Assembly (NCBI GenBank): GCA_958295755.1
Contig: OY282367.1
Span: forward strand, 516,294 to 580,293
Source: an uncultured Acidimicrobiales bacterium
GTDB taxonomy: Bacteria > Actinomycetota > Acidimicrobiia > Acidimicrobiales > Hopanoidiivorantaceae
Reading direction: 5' to 3'
DNA: 64,000 nucleotides
The position numbers were made by a program, and so were the translations under genes. Shown here piece after piece: positions 43,129 to 52,453 of this stretch (position 1 is the stretch's first letter; the number at the start of each line of letters is the position of its first letter). Under the pieces are notes generated by a model, which was not told where the DNA came from, did no database searches, and worked only from the letters and a program-made list of their open reading frames with translations.

Positions 43129-44082
43129 ATGAATTCTTCAATCCACCCTGATGACAAGTTCCACCCGCCCGCTGATAACGATCCGTATTGGACAGAGACC
43201 TGCTGGTTCACTTTCGCCGTTCCAGAGAAGAAGCTGTCGGGTCAGTTGTATCCGTTTTTCCGCCCAAATCAAGGGGTCACTTCAGGTGGGGCTTATTTCT
43301 GGGACACCAGCGGTAGTGCTCCGTGGAACATTCGCTACGGCAAGAACTTCTGGCATCTTCCACTCTCAGCCGATGCCGACCTGTCTGACATTTCACTGCC
43401 CAACGGCATCCGCTATCGCTGCGTAGAGTCGCTAAAGAAATACGAAATCGGCTATGACGACCCCGATGGCGATGACTTGCATGTGTCTCTTACTTTTGAG
43501 GCAGTGTGTGAGCCCAACTACTTGGGTGGGTCGCATTTGGATCAGCCGGGCCGCTACACGGGCACCATCGTGCTGGAAGGCGAAGAGATAGAGGTGGATG
43601 CTTATGGCTTCAGGGATCGCTCGTGGGGGCCGCGCTCGCAGTTCGGCGAAGGTCTGCCGGGCGGATCGCCAAGGGGTGGCTACAGCTACGGCACAGCCTC
43701 AAGCGAAGACGCCTTCCATGCCATCACCATGGTGTTTGAAGAAGATAACTGCATCCCCGTCCACGGCTATCTGCTACGAGACGGAGTGTATTCCAAACTT
43801 GTCGCAGGCAACGGTGGGCGAGTAGTGCTGGAGCGACCTTCCGATGCGCCCGCACGGGTGCGTCTGGACGTTGTAGATGAGATGGGACGATCGCTTGTGG
43901 CTGTAGGGGAATGCGTGAACAAATTCGGAATTCACCTCAACCCCAACATATTCACTTGGAACTGCCTCACCGACTGGCAGTGGGGGGAGTCAGAAGACGA
44001 GCTTGTGTGCCGAGGCTGGGGCGAAGATCACGACAACTGGGGTGCTTCCACTGCGAGGCGGTTCTTTAGAGGGCTGGGCTAG
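43129..44082 (+). CDS. AttH/CrtC lipocalin-like uncharacterised protein
   Basis: 317 residues, start ATG 43129 after GAAAGGA. There is no signal peptide or membrane helix. The sequence is rich in Trp, Tyr, Gly and Asp, with beta-rich character and a VDAYGFRDRSWGPR segment typical of the AttH/CrtC-like double-lipocalin proteins (DUF7064/DUF7065 type) of actinobacteria. Members of the fold include carotenoid hydratases; the role here is unknown. It is divergent from the reductase/HAD operon with a 70-bp shared upstream region, which hints at joint control and a lipid or terpenoid substrate. Its 3' end overlaps that of ddl by 4 bp (convergent). Confidence 0.7.
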   Translation: MNSSIHPDDKFHPPADNDPYWTETCWFTFAVPEKKLSGQLYPFFRPNQGVTSGGAYFWDTSGSAPWNIRYGKNFWHLPLSADADLSDISLPNGIRYRCVESLKKYEIGYDDPDGDDLHVSLTFEAVCEPNYLGGSHLDQPGRYTGTIVLEGEEIEVDAYGFRDRSWGPRSQFGEGLPGGSPRGGYSYGTASSEDAFHAITMVFEEDNCIPVHGYLLRDGVYSKLVAGNGGRVVLERPSDAPARVRLDVVDEMGRSLVAVGECVNKFGIHLNPNIFTWNCLTDWQWGESEDELVCRGWGEDHDNWGASTARRFFRGLG

Positions 44083-45170
44083 CTCAGCCGATGGCTTTCG
44101 TCTGGGTGTGTCAGGAGTTGCTGGCGGGCTTCGTGGCGTTCAAGGGCTAGTTGCACAAGTTCATCTACAAGCTCGCTGTAGCTGAGACCCGACTCTTTCC
44201 AGGTCATCGGATACAGCGAAATCGGTGTGAAGCCGGGCATCGTATTGACTTCGTTGATGAAGGGGCCGCTAGCTGTGTTGTAGAGGAAGTCCACCCTCGC
44301 CAGCCCGTCTATTCCCAGCACTTCGCCAACCTGTATAGACATCTCTTGGAATTCGGCTGTTTCGGTTGCATCTAGCGGGGCAGGCACTATTAGCAAGGCT
44401 TGGTTGTTTTTGTATTTGTCGGCGTAGGTGTAGAAGTCGTCCCCTGGGACTATTTCGCCTGGCACAGATGCTCGCAAAGGTGTGCCTTGAAAGTTGCCGA
44501 GTAGCGAACACTCTATCTCACGGCCGTCAATGGCTTCTTCAATGAGGACAGTGCGGTCATAGCGAGCTGCTTCTGCTACGGCTGCGATGGTTTCTTCTAG
44601 GTTGGTCGCCTTGGATACGCCAATAGATGACCCCATATTGACTGGCTTCACAAACACAGGTAGCCCCAGTTCGGCGAGGGCTTCTGAGATGTCCTTTTTG
44701 ATGAGCTGGTTTTCTTTGATGAGCTGGTCGGCAGTCAAAACCCTATGTCGCACCACAGGCAAACCAGCTGAGGCAAGCGTCTGTTTCGTAGCGACCTTGT
44801 CCATACAAACTGCCGAAGCCAATACTCCGCAACCCACATAGGCAACACCTGTTAAATCAAAAAGCCCTTGAACTGTGCCGTCTTCGCCCTTGGGCCCGTG
44901 CAACGCGGGGAAAATCACCCCGCCTGTCATCTTTACCTCACTTATTGCTTTGTAAGCGTCTACAGGTTCGCCTTCAGCCACCAGCGGTTCGCCCGATAGG
45001 GCCGCAACAATGTTGGGACGAACCCACTCGCCACCCTTGGTGATGGCTAGCAAATCTACTTCATACCGATCTGCGTTGGCTACCACAGCTTGTGCCGACA
45101 CGCAAGAAACTTCGTGCTCAGGCGACTCCCCTCCAAACAGCACAACAAGTTTCAACCTCTCCGTCGCCAC
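44079..45170 (-). CDS. ddl: D-alanine--D-alanine ligase
   Basis: 363 residues, ATP-grasp enzyme making the D-Ala-D-Ala dipeptide for peptidoglycan. The N-terminal signature is LFGGESPEHEVSCVSA. Also seen are HGPKGEDGTVQGLFDL, the VKPVNMGSSIGVSK ATP-binding loop and the metal site FINEVNTMPGFTPISLYPMTW. Length is normal. It is transcribed away from the HicB-like gene, with 166 bp between them. Confidence 0.96.
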   Translation of the reverse strand: MATERLKLVVLFGGESPEHEVSCVSAQAVVANADRYEVDLLAITKGGEWVRPNIVAALSGEPLVAEGEPVDAYKAISEVKMTGGVIFPALHGPKGEDGTVQGLFDLTGVAYVGCGVLASAVCMDKVATKQTLASAGLPVVRHRVLTADQLIKENQLIKKDISEALAELGLPVFVKPVNMGSSIGVSKATNLEETIAAVAEAARYDRTVLIEEAIDGREIECSLLGNFQGTPLRASVPGEIVPGDDFYTYADKYKNNQALLIVPAPLDATETAEFQEMSIQVGEVLGIDGLARVDFLYNTASGPFINEVNTMPGFTPISLYPMTWKESGLSYSELVDELVQLALERHEARQQLLTHPDESHRLS

Positions 45171-45279
45171 GCGACTACCAGATTATCACCTGTGCACCCC
45201 CAGTCCAAATATCGTCGCTTACCTCCTGATAACAAAGCCTTCCGCCAAAGCTTTTTGCCAAAGCCTTACCAAAAGCCGA

Positions 45280-45309
45280 TTGACGGTTGCAGTCAAAGCG
45301 TGTTAGTCT
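45280..45309 (+). promoter_or_regulatory. Putative promoter of hicB-like/thiN operon
   Basis: TTGACG at 45280-45285, a 17-18 bp spacer, then TTAGTC/TAGTCT at 45303-45309. An AGGAAGAG ribosome site at 45324-45331 precedes ATG 45337. Matched by eye. Confidence 0.5.
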
Positions 45310-45336
45310 GTTTCACATCACACAGGAAGAGACAAT

Positions 45337-45696
45337 ATGGAACTCATTGCTGTAATTCGCCAAGACGAAGAGGGCCGATACTCCGCAGAAGTGCCCGGTT
45401 TGAGCGGTTGCTATTCGCAAGGAGAAACCGCTGAGGAAGCTGAAGCCAATATCGCTGAAGCAGTAGAGGCATGGCTAGGTGAAGTGCGAGACCGTATAGC
45501 TACCGAGGGCGATCCGTCGCTCCCATCGTTTTGGGCAGCTGAAGATGTCTTTTGCCCCGCCGACACCGGACACAAAAGACTCTACAACTCTCTCATCTTT
45601 CGCAACTATGCTCAAGCGTTCGCTGATTTCGTAGAAGTTTTCCCCATTGCTGAAACCGACAGATCGGATGAACGTTTGGCTGCAGTAACAGTCTAA
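45337..45696 (+). CDS. HicB-like (UPF0150) small protein without HicA
   Basis: 119 residues. The first 55 residues match the HicB-like partial RNase H fold: MELIAVIRQDEEGRYSAEVP, then GLSGCYSQGETAEEAEANI. The C-terminal half, ending ERLAAVTV, is not a recognisable helix-turn-helix or ribbon-helix-helix. No HicA toxin ORF is found on either side, so an antitoxin role is doubtful. A good Shine-Dalgarno (AGGAAGAG) precedes ATG. The thiamine pyrophosphokinase gene begins 4 bp after its stop, so they are co-transcribed. An orphan regulator or ligand-binding protein is possible. Confidence 0.7.
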   Translation: MELIAVIRQDEEGRYSAEVPGLSGCYSQGETAEEAEANIAEAVEAWLGEVRDRIATEGDPSLPSFWAAEDVFCPADTGHKRLYNSLIFRNYAQAFADFVEVFPIAETDRSDERLAAVTV

Positions 45697-45700
45697 AGTA

Positions 45701-46375
45701 ATGGAAGTGTGGGTGTTTGCTGGTGGGGATGAGCCTCAGGTTTTGCCGGTAGCTTTGAGTGGAGCTGGAAGGCCAGATTTGGTGGTTGCCGCAGATAGTG
45801 GATTGATGTGGGCGCAGAAACTTGGGGTGGATGTGGTGGTAGGCGATATGGACTCGGTGACTGGTGAAGCTCTAGCAGAAGCAGAAGCTCGTGGAGCAGA
45901 AATAGTGCGATACGACCCCGACAAAGCCGCCACCGACTTGGAACTAGCTTTGCAACTAGCTTGTGAGCGAGGTGCCAGCAGCATCACTCTGGTTGGCGGC
46001 CACGGCGGACGGTTGGATCATTTTTTAGGCAACATTGCGTTGCTGGCATCGCTTCCCAAAGAGGTAAAGGTATGCGCGCTGATGGGAGAGACAGAGATCG
46101 CTGTGCTACATGGCAGTCAAGAGCGGGGTAGTGAACAAGAGCAGGCTGGTGAGTCTGTAAGCGAATTAGCTATCAGAGGCAAACGAGGACAGCTAGTGTC
46201 GCTCATACCTTGGGGGGCAGATGCTGAAGGTGTGAGCACCACAGCCCTACGCTGGCAGTTAGCAGGTGAAACTCTTCCACTTGGCACCAGCCGAGGCATC
46301 AGCAATGAAATGACAGATACCCAAGCTGAGGTCTCCCTAAAGCGAGGCACTCTGCTAGTTGTATCTAACAGCTGA
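45701..46375 (+). CDS. thiN: Thiamine pyrophosphokinase
   Basis: 224 residues. It converts thiamine to thiamine diphosphate with ATP. The signatures are VVAADSGLMWAQ, VVGDMDSV, YDPDKAATDLELAL, GGHGGRLDHFLGNIALL and near the C-terminus TSRGISNEM, which forms the thiamine-binding part. A Glu/Ser-rich loop (GSQERGSEQEQAGESVSE) is inserted around residues 145-165. The start at ATG 45701 follows the HicB-like gene by 4 bp. No TPP riboswitch is seen upstream. Confidence 0.9.
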   Translation: MEVWVFAGGDEPQVLPVALSGAGRPDLVVAADSGLMWAQKLGVDVVVGDMDSVTGEALAEAEARGAEIVRYDPDKAATDLELALQLACERGASSITLVGGHGGRLDHFLGNIALLASLPKEVKVCALMGETEIAVLHGSQERGSEQEQAGESVSELAIRGKRGQLVSLIPWGADAEGVSTTALRWQLAGETLPLGTSRGISNEMTDTQAEVSLKRGTLLVVSNS

Positions 46376-46413
46376 ACCATCTAACAGCTGAACCACTAGT
46401 CTGAACCACTAGT
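46363..46413. repeat. Tandem duplications at the thiN 3' end
   Basis: ATCTAACAGCTGAACC occurs exactly twice (46363-46378, 46379-46394), followed by ACTAGTCTGAACC and ACTAGT. The thiN stop is in the first copy; the stop region of the convergent ABC gene is at the right end. Confidence 0.93.
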
Positions 46414-47200
46414 TTTCGCGGCGCCAGCTCCAGTAGCGGTTGTGGCGGCGTTCTAGGTGTAGGGGGGTGTTGTAGCAGGTTTGGAGATTTGTCTGAGTAA
46501 GAGTTTGAGCTATAGGGCCTTGAGATGTAATTTGGCCGTTGCTTAGAAGCAGGATGTGGGTGGCGGTGGGAGGGATTTCTTCTACATGGTGAGTAACTAG
46601 GAGCATTGTGAGGTTCGGGTCTAGCTGCGAAAGCGAGAGCAGCAGATCTTCTCGGCCTTGCAGGTCTAGACCGGCAGTGGGTTCGTCCAAGATAAGCAAC
46701 TCAGGATCTGCCATCAGAGTGCGGGCCAGCAGGATGCGTTGGCGTTCACCTGATGAGCAGTTGCCGAAAGGAGACTCAGCAAGACTAGCGCAACCGAACT
46801 GCGCCAGCAAACTTTCGGCTCTTTCACGATCTGTTCGGCTGTATCTGTGCCACCAAGTTTCTCGGGCTGCATGCTTTCCAGACATGACCACCTCCGTAGC
46901 AGGGATCTCAGCGCGAAAAGCCTCATTCACGAAAGCTCCAGTAAAACCAATGCGCTTACGCAGCTCGCGCACATCCACTCGTCCCAGACGATTACCCAGC
47001 ACCTCTACAACCCCCAATGTCGGAAACATTTCGCCAGTCACAGTCTTCAGCAATGTAGATTTCCCCGCCCCGTTCGGCCCCAGCACAACCCATCGTTCGC
47101 CACGCTCCACTCTCCATGAGAGATCTCTAAGCAAAACCCGTTCACCCCGCCGAATCCACACGCCTTCCGCACTTAGCGCGTAGCTGTCAGAGTTATCCAT
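46409..47200 (-). CDS. ABC transporter ATP-binding protein
   Basis: About 263 residues from ATG 47200; the frame is open to 47254, but ATG 47200 overlaps the stop of the upstream exporter gene by 8 bp, a usual coupled arrangement. Walker A is LGPNGAGKSTLLK, the signature is NCSSGERQRILLAR (CSSGE in place of LSGGQ) and Walker B is LLILDEPTAGLDLQGRE. It is a lone nucleotide-binding subunit, similar to the ModF/YkoD-type single ATPases. No permease gene is adjacent other than the two complete exporters, so its partner is unknown. Confidence 0.88.
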   Translation of the reverse strand: MDNSDSYALSAEGVWIRRGERVLLRDLSWRVERGERWVVLGPNGAGKSTLLKTVTGEMFPTLGVVEVLGNRLGRVDVRELRKRIGFTGAFVNEAFRAEIPATEVVMSGKHAARETWWHRYSRTDRERAESLLAQFGCASLAESPFGNCSSGERQRILLARTLMADPELLILDEPTAGLDLQGREDLLLSLSQLDPNLTMLLVTHHVEEIPPTATHILLLSNGQITSQGPIAQTLTQTNLQTCYNTPLHLERRHNRYWSWRREN

Positions 47201-49112
47201 GTTCTTTTCTAAGAATATCGCCTTGTATTTGGTGCATTGCGGCGTAGTGGCCACCCTCAGCCATTAGATCGGCGTGAGAGCCTATTTCGGCTATTTGGCC
47301 GCCATGTATTACGGCTATGCGGTCGGCTCTCATGGCTGTGGTCAGGCGGTGTGCGATTATGATTGCTGTGCGGCCTTTGAGGACGGCGTCTAAGGCTTCT
47401 TCTATCTTCTTTTCAGAGTGGGAATCTAAGTTAGATGTGGCTTCGTCCAGCACTAGCACACGTGGTTGAGCTAAGAATGCTCGTGCTAGAGCCAGCAGCT
47501 GGCGTTCACCAGAAGAAAGCGAAACGCCGCGCTCATGGCAAGGAGTATCCAAGCCGTCAGGGAGACGGCTCACCATGGTGTCAAGCCCGACAGTGCGACA
47601 AGCTTCCCAGATCTCTTCTTCGGAGGCATCGGGCTGGGCGAAAGCGACATTTTCACCGATGGAACCGTTAAATAAGAAAGGTTCTTGGGGCACCACGCCA
47701 AGCTGTCGCCTCAGAGATTCTAAAGTCACATCGCGCACATCTTGGCCGTCTATGCTAACCCGTCCCGATTGTGGATCATAGAAACGGACGATGAGCTTCG
47801 CGATGGTGGACTTACCCGCACCAGTCGGGCCGACTACAGCCAAGCTCTCGCCAGGAGATATCTCAAGATTAATATTGTGCAGCACAGGAGCATCGTCTGA
47901 ATAACCGAACGACACATCTTCCAAAATTATACTTCCTTCTATAGTTGCCAAATCTGGGGCGTCTTCAGCTTCGGGCACGCTCGGAGGCTCTTCTAAGAAA
48001 CTGCGTAGTTTTTTGATGGATGCTTGCCCTTGCTGATAGGCATTGTAAAGCTGCACGATCGACTGAATCGGTGCAAAAAACATCACTAGATACAACGAAA
48101 ATGCGGTGAGCTCACCAACGGTGAGATCCGCGTTAATCACCATCCAGCCGCCAACTAGCAGCATGAATGCCTGCCCGATGATGCCGACACCTTCGGTGAG
48201 CGAGCCGTAAGCGGTATTGACTCTGGCTGTGTCCATATTGGCATCTTCGTGTTCGCCCACAATATCTCGGTGGATGACAGTGTTGCGCTTGTGGCGATTG
48301 TGGGCTGTGATGATGCGGATACCTGAAAGGCTTTCTTGTAAGTCAGAGAGCACGGCTGCGATCTTGTCGCGCACTTTTGTGTAGCCGACATCGGAGCGGC
48401 GGCGGAACCATATCGACAGCACGAAGGTGGTGGGTATTACCACGATCACGGTCACCGAAGCCAGCACAGGGTTGTAAACGAACAGCACGATTGTGATCAC
48501 AAGCAAAGTGAGCGACTGCACTGCGATATTCACCAGACCTTCTTGGAACAACAAGGTGAGGGTTTCAATGTCGCTGGTCATGCGAGTCATCAACACACCA
48601 GCTTTTTCCTCGGTATAGAAATTCAGAGAGAGCCGTTGCAGATGCGAGAAGACTCGCACTCGCAGATCGTACAAAAGCCGCTCGCCGAGCCTGCCTGTGA
48701 AAACGGTGCGAGCGTAACCAGTCAGTATTTGAAGCAGCACCGCAGCGAGGAATATCATACCCAGAACAAAAAGCACTCCGAATCGCCTCGGCAACACTCC
48801 ATGGTCTATACCGATCTGGGTGAGCATCGGGCCCGACTGCAAAGCGAGTGTTTCCAAGATTACAAGCAGGCAAGCCAAGGTTAGTTGCGGCTTGTAGGGA
48901 GCGAGGAAGCCTCTTAGTGTGAGCGAGCGCACCTTCGGTTGCTTGTGTGAAAATTCGACAACTGGTTCTGGATGTTCTGGTTCTTCTTCAAGCAGTTCGC
49001 GGGCGCGGTCGGCCATCTCGGTGGGGATGCCAGAGAAAGGCAGACCTGCAGCGGTGTTGGCTTGAGAAGAGCTGGGACCGCCGCTCCAGTAGTGTCCTCC
49101 GCCGAAACCCAT
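47193..49112 (-). CDS. ABC exporter half-transporter 2 (TMD-NBD)
   Basis: 639 residues. A six-helix transmembrane domain lies at about residues 85-360, followed by the ATPase domain. Walker A is VGPTGAGKSTIAKL, the signature is LSSGERQLLALARAFL (Ser in the third position in place of Gly) and Walker B is VLVLDEATSNLDSHSEK. A 60-residue N-terminal cytoplasmic segment precedes it. ATG 49112 overlaps the stop of the upstream half-transporter by one base (TAATG), pointing to a heterodimeric exporter of the drug/lipid type. Substrate not predictable. Confidence 0.92.
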   Translation of the reverse strand: MGFGGGHYWSGGPSSSQANTAAGLPFSGIPTEMADRARELLEEEPEHPEPVVEFSHKQPKVRSLTLRGFLAPYKPQLTLACLLVILETLALQSGPMLTQIGIDHGVLPRRFGVLFVLGMIFLAAVLLQILTGYARTVFTGRLGERLLYDLRVRVFSHLQRLSLNFYTEEKAGVLMTRMTSDIETLTLLFQEGLVNIAVQSLTLLVITIVLFVYNPVLASVTVIVVIPTTFVLSIWFRRRSDVGYTKVRDKIAAVLSDLQESLSGIRIITAHNRHKRNTVIHRDIVGEHEDANMDTARVNTAYGSLTEGVGIIGQAFMLLVGGWMVINADLTVGELTAFSLYLVMFFAPIQSIVQLYNAYQQGQASIKKLRSFLEEPPSVPEAEDAPDLATIEGSIILEDVSFGYSDDAPVLHNINLEISPGESLAVVGPTGAGKSTIAKLIVRFYDPQSGRVSIDGQDVRDVTLESLRRQLGVVPQEPFLFNGSIGENVAFAQPDASEEEIWEACRTVGLDTMVSRLPDGLDTPCHERGVSLSSGERQLLALARAFLAQPRVLVLDEATSNLDSHSEKKIEEALDAVLKGRTAIIIAHRLTTAMRADRIAVIHGGQIAEIGSHADLMAEGGHYAAMHQIQGDILRKEHG

Positions 49113-51085
49113 TAGTGATTCTCCCTAGCCAGATCGGTTCTGGTAGCAACACCAGGTTCATCTGTGATGCCTGTGTCGGTCAAAATCTGTGCGTAACTAG
49201 GATCGGTTGCCATCAGCTCGGCGTGGGTGCCTTGCGTGGCGATTTTTCCGTCTCGCATTAGCACAACACGGTCGGCTAGCTCAATGGTGGAAAGGCGATG
49301 TGAAATCAAAATAGTGGTGCGCCCTTGTAGATGCTCATGCAGAGCAGCATGGATAGCAGCCTCCACATGCACATCCACAGCACTTGTGGCATCGTCCAAG
49401 ATGAGCACAGACGGACGCTCCAGCAACACTCTGGCTAACGCCACCCGTTGACGCTGTCCGCCAGAGAGTGTGTAGCCTCTTTCGCCCACAACAGTGTCGT
49501 AGCCGTCGGGAAGCTCGTTGATGAACTCATGTATTTGCGCTGCGGTGGCCGCAGCAATGACTTCATCGCGTGTCGCTTCGGGGCACCCATAGGCGATATT
49601 GTCGGCTAGCGATTCGGAAAACAGAAATGGCTCGTCAAACACAATGCCCACACGCGAGCGCAAACTTTCAAGCTGCAGGTTTCGCACGTCGTGTCCATCG
49701 AGGCGAACCACTCCTGAGTCCACATCATAAAAGCGAGCGACAAGACGGGCGATTGTGGATTTTCCACATCCTGTTACACCCACTAGAGCGACTGTCTCGC
49801 CCGGTTGTATTGTCAAATCGACTCCACGCAGCACGGGAGTAGTTTCGCGGATATTTACGGCGCTGTTGACATCAACTTCGCCGTTACTCAAAGAATTGTT
49901 ACCCAAAGTATCGCTATCTCCATTCAAGGAATTGCTGTTTACAGTATTTTTTGTATCTTCAGATGTCCACTCGCGAGGATAAGTAAACCACACATTCTCA
50001 AAACGCACTTCGCCATGGCAATCGTCTAACGGCAGGGCGTCTTCGGCATCGACAATGGCAGGCTCTTCGTCTAAGACCTCATAGATGCGCTTGGCAGACG
50101 CTGCCGCACGTTGTCCTTGAGTGAGTAAAAAGCCGATGAGACGAAATGGCAACTGCAACATGATCACATAAGCGTTGAAAGCCACAAGCGTTCCGATGCT
50201 GACTTGTCCTTCTATCGCCAGCCAGCCGCCGTAGAGCAGCACCAATACCAAGCTGATGCGCGGTAGTGCTTCAATCAGCGGGTTGAAACGGGCGCGAGCT
50301 TCCACCGTGGCTGTGGCTGCCCACCGCAGTCGCTGTGCAGCTTTAGAGAGCACCCGTATCTGTTGCTTTTCGGCCGCAAACGATTTCACCACCCGCGTGC
50401 CGTTCACATTCTCATCTACGATTCCTGCAACTTCAGCCATGCGAGCCTGTGTAATCCACGACAGCGGAAATACCGTGCGGCGAAAACGCATTCCAAAATA
50501 GTGCACGGCGGGCATCGTGCACATCGTTACCAGTGCTAGAGGCACATGGATTGTCAGCATAAGTGTAAAAGCAAAGATGAAAGTCAAAACCGAGATGACG
50601 GCAATAGGGGCAAACGAGAAGAAGATTTGAATTGAGCGGATGTCGCTGTTGGCTCGCGAAATCACATCGCCTGACTGGGTGCGGTCGTAATACGAGAACG
50701 ACAGCTTGCCGAGATGCTCGTAGATGAGTGTCCGTAACTCGCTATCTATCCGAAATGCCAGTTTGAACAACGAATAGCGAAAAGCAGCGCTGAAGATAAA
50801 CCGAGCAACACCCAGAGCCACGAGCACCCACACCAACCTTATGAGTTCTCCTGGCGAGTCGTCGCCAGCTAAGAAGTTGTCCCCAGCTATATCAATAGCT
50901 CGCCCGATAACAGCAGGCACCGCTACCTGAGTGCCCAGAGCGATCAGCCCGCCGGTGATGCCAATAACCAGGAGTAGCCGGTGAGCAGCTACGAGCGGCC
51001 AGAGCCTGCGTAGCCAACCAAGAGATCTATCGGGATGGATACGAGCTTGAGGCATATAAGCTAATTTGTTCTTTGAGCGCAACAT
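49112..51085 (-). CDS. ABC exporter half-transporter 1 (TMD-NBD)
   Basis: About 657 residues. The transmembrane domain lies at about residues 30-330, and the ATPase has Walker A VGVTGCGKSTIARL, canonical signature LSGGQRQRVALAR and Walker B VLILDDATSAVD. Asp-Asp in Walker B (usual Asp-Glu) is the asymmetric pattern of heterodimeric exporters, where only one site is fully active. An Asn/Ser-rich insert (NSNSLNGDSDTLGNNSLSN) lies between the two domains, another duplication-derived loop. The start is taken as ATG 51085, with TTG 51091 and ATG 51055 as alternatives. It is divergent from the CNNM gene. Confidence 0.9.
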   Translation of the reverse strand: MLRSKNKLAYMPQARIHPDRSLGWLRRLWPLVAAHRLLLVIGITGGLIALGTQVAVPAVIGRAIDIAGDNFLAGDDSPGELIRLVWVLVALGVARFIFSAAFRYSLFKLAFRIDSELRTLIYEHLGKLSFSYYDRTQSGDVISRANSDIRSIQIFFSFAPIAVISVLTFIFAFTLMLTIHVPLALVTMCTMPAVHYFGMRFRRTVFPLSWITQARMAEVAGIVDENVNGTRVVKSFAAEKQQIRVLSKAAQRLRWAATATVEARARFNPLIEALPRISLVLVLLYGGWLAIEGQVSIGTLVAFNAYVIMLQLPFRLIGFLLTQGQRAAASAKRIYEVLDEEPAIVDAEDALPLDDCHGEVRFENVWFTYPREWTSEDTKNTVNSNSLNGDSDTLGNNSLSNGEVDVNSAVNIRETTPVLRGVDLTIQPGETVALVGVTGCGKSTIARLVARFYDVDSGVVRLDGHDVRNLQLESLRSRVGIVFDEPFLFSESLADNIAYGCPEATRDEVIAAATAAQIHEFINELPDGYDTVVGERGYTLSGGQRQRVALARVLLERPSVLILDDATSAVDVHVEAAIHAALHEHLQGRTTILISHRLSTIELADRVVLMRDGKIATQGTHAELMATDPSYAQILTDTGITDEPGVATRTDLARENH

Positions 51086-51142
51086 TTGCAACTTATCTTC
51101 AGACTGACACTTTTATACTGACCTTACGGCTTTACCACCTTC

Positions 51143-52453
51143 ATGAATCCGATAGTCAGCGTTCTCATAGCTCTAGGGCTCGTGTTGGCGAACGCCTTTT
51201 TCGTGGCGTCAGAGTTTTCGTTACTCTCGCTTGACCGCTCGCAGTTGGAAACTCTCAAGAGTCCTCGCCGCGCCCGCCTTATCACCAACCTGTTAGACAA
51301 GCTCACTTTCCATCTCTCTAGTGCTCAGTTCGGCATCACCTTGGCTGCGGTGCTGTTGGGCTATGTGATAGAGCCGCTCTTAGCGCGCCTGTTTGAGCCA
51401 CTACTGGAACCGGTAGTGGGCGAAGGGGCTGTGCACGGGGTGGCCATCGGAGTTTCGCTGGCGATAGCCACGGCTGTGCATCTTGTGCTGGGCGAACAGA
51501 TACCGAAGATATACTCCATTGCTCGTCCGCTGTCTACGGCTTCGCGTCTATCACCTGCACTCAAGGTTTATTCCACCTTGGTAGGTCCGATTACTTCTTT
51601 GCTAAACCGATTTTCTGAGCGATTTGTTGGGTTTTTTGGGATGTCTTCTTCCGAAGGGCTGGAGTCGGTGGAGTCGGTGGAAGACTTGGAATACTATGTG
51701 AAGGTCTCTAGCGAGGAGGGCACTTTAGACCCCGAAGACGCTGACCTCCTCACGGCTTCACTGCGTTTCGCAGCCAAGACTACCGCTGATGTGTTTATGC
51801 CTCGCACAGAGGTGGTAGCAGTGCCAGCAACAGCAACAGCTGCCGATCTTGCTGACCTGTCGGTGCGCACAGGTTTCTCGCGCTTTCCAGTAGTGGAAGG
51901 CACAATGGAAGGCTCATCAGAGTCACCAAATCTGGACGCTCTAGTGGGTCTGGTGCATGTGAAGTCGGTATTTGATGTGCCGAGGGAACAACGGGCAAAA
52001 GTAACCGTCGGCGACTTGACATCTGAGTTATTTGCTGTGCCTCTGGGCTTGCCGCTTCGTTCGCTACTAGCTGAGATGCGCCAGAGGCGTATGCAGATGG
52101 CAGTGGTGCTAGATGAGCACGGAGGCATGGCAGGCGTTGCCACGCTGGAAAATATCGTGGAGATGCTGGTGGGAGATATAGATGACGAACACGACGAAAC
52201 ACAAAAAATCTCTGAAAATTTGATCTCAGGGATGGCCAGAGATGAAGAAGTGCTAGAAGTCACAGGATTTGTGATGCCCGAAGGTGAGTACGAGACAATA
52301 GCCGGGTTCCTCATCTCAGAGATCAAGCGCATCCCCAGAGAAGGCGAGACTGTCTTTATAGACGGCTGGGCTTGGGAAGTCGTAGAAATGGACGCTCGGC
52401 GCATAGCGTGGCTGCGATTCAGGCGGCCCGATACCTATCAGAGCAAGCGATGA
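51143..52453 (+). CDS. Hemolysin-family CNNM/CBS transporter with CorC domain
   Basis: 436 residues. The N-terminal DUF21 (CNNM) membrane domain has helices such as VLIALGLVLANAFFVASEFS and the LGEQIPKIYSI motif. Two CBS modules follow in the middle (LVGLVHVKSV; MAVVLDEHGGMAGVATLENIVE), then a C-terminal CorC_HlyC domain (VFIDGWAWEVVEMDARR). Such proteins export Mg2+ or Na+ or regulate divalent cations. The stop TGA overlaps the start ATG of the next, related gene by 4 bp. Confidence 0.92.
   Translation: MNPIVSVLIALGLVLANAFFVASEFSLLSLDRSQLETLKSPRRARLITNLLDKLTFHLSSAQFGITLAAVLLGYVIEPLLARLFEPLLEPVVGEGAVHGVAIGVSLAIATAVHLVLGEQIPKIYSIARPLSTASRLSPALKVYSTLVGPITSLLNRFSERFVGFFGMSSSEGLESVESVEDLEYYVKVSSEEGTLDPEDADLLTASLRFAAKTTADVFMPRTEVVAVPATATAADLADLSVRTGFSRFPVVEGTMEGSSESPNLDALVGLVHVKSVFDVPREQRAKVTVGDLTSELFAVPLGLPLRSLLAEMRQRRMQMAVVLDEHGGMAGVATLENIVEMLVGDIDDEHDETQKISENLISGMARDEEVLEVTGFVMPEGEYETIAGFLISEIKRIPREGETVFIDGWAWEVVEMDARRIAWLRFRRPDTYQSKR

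Noticed and set aside
45171..45336. hicA toxin gene partner
   Set aside because: No ORF with HicA features (small dsRBD-like with GSH/HP motif) exists on either side.
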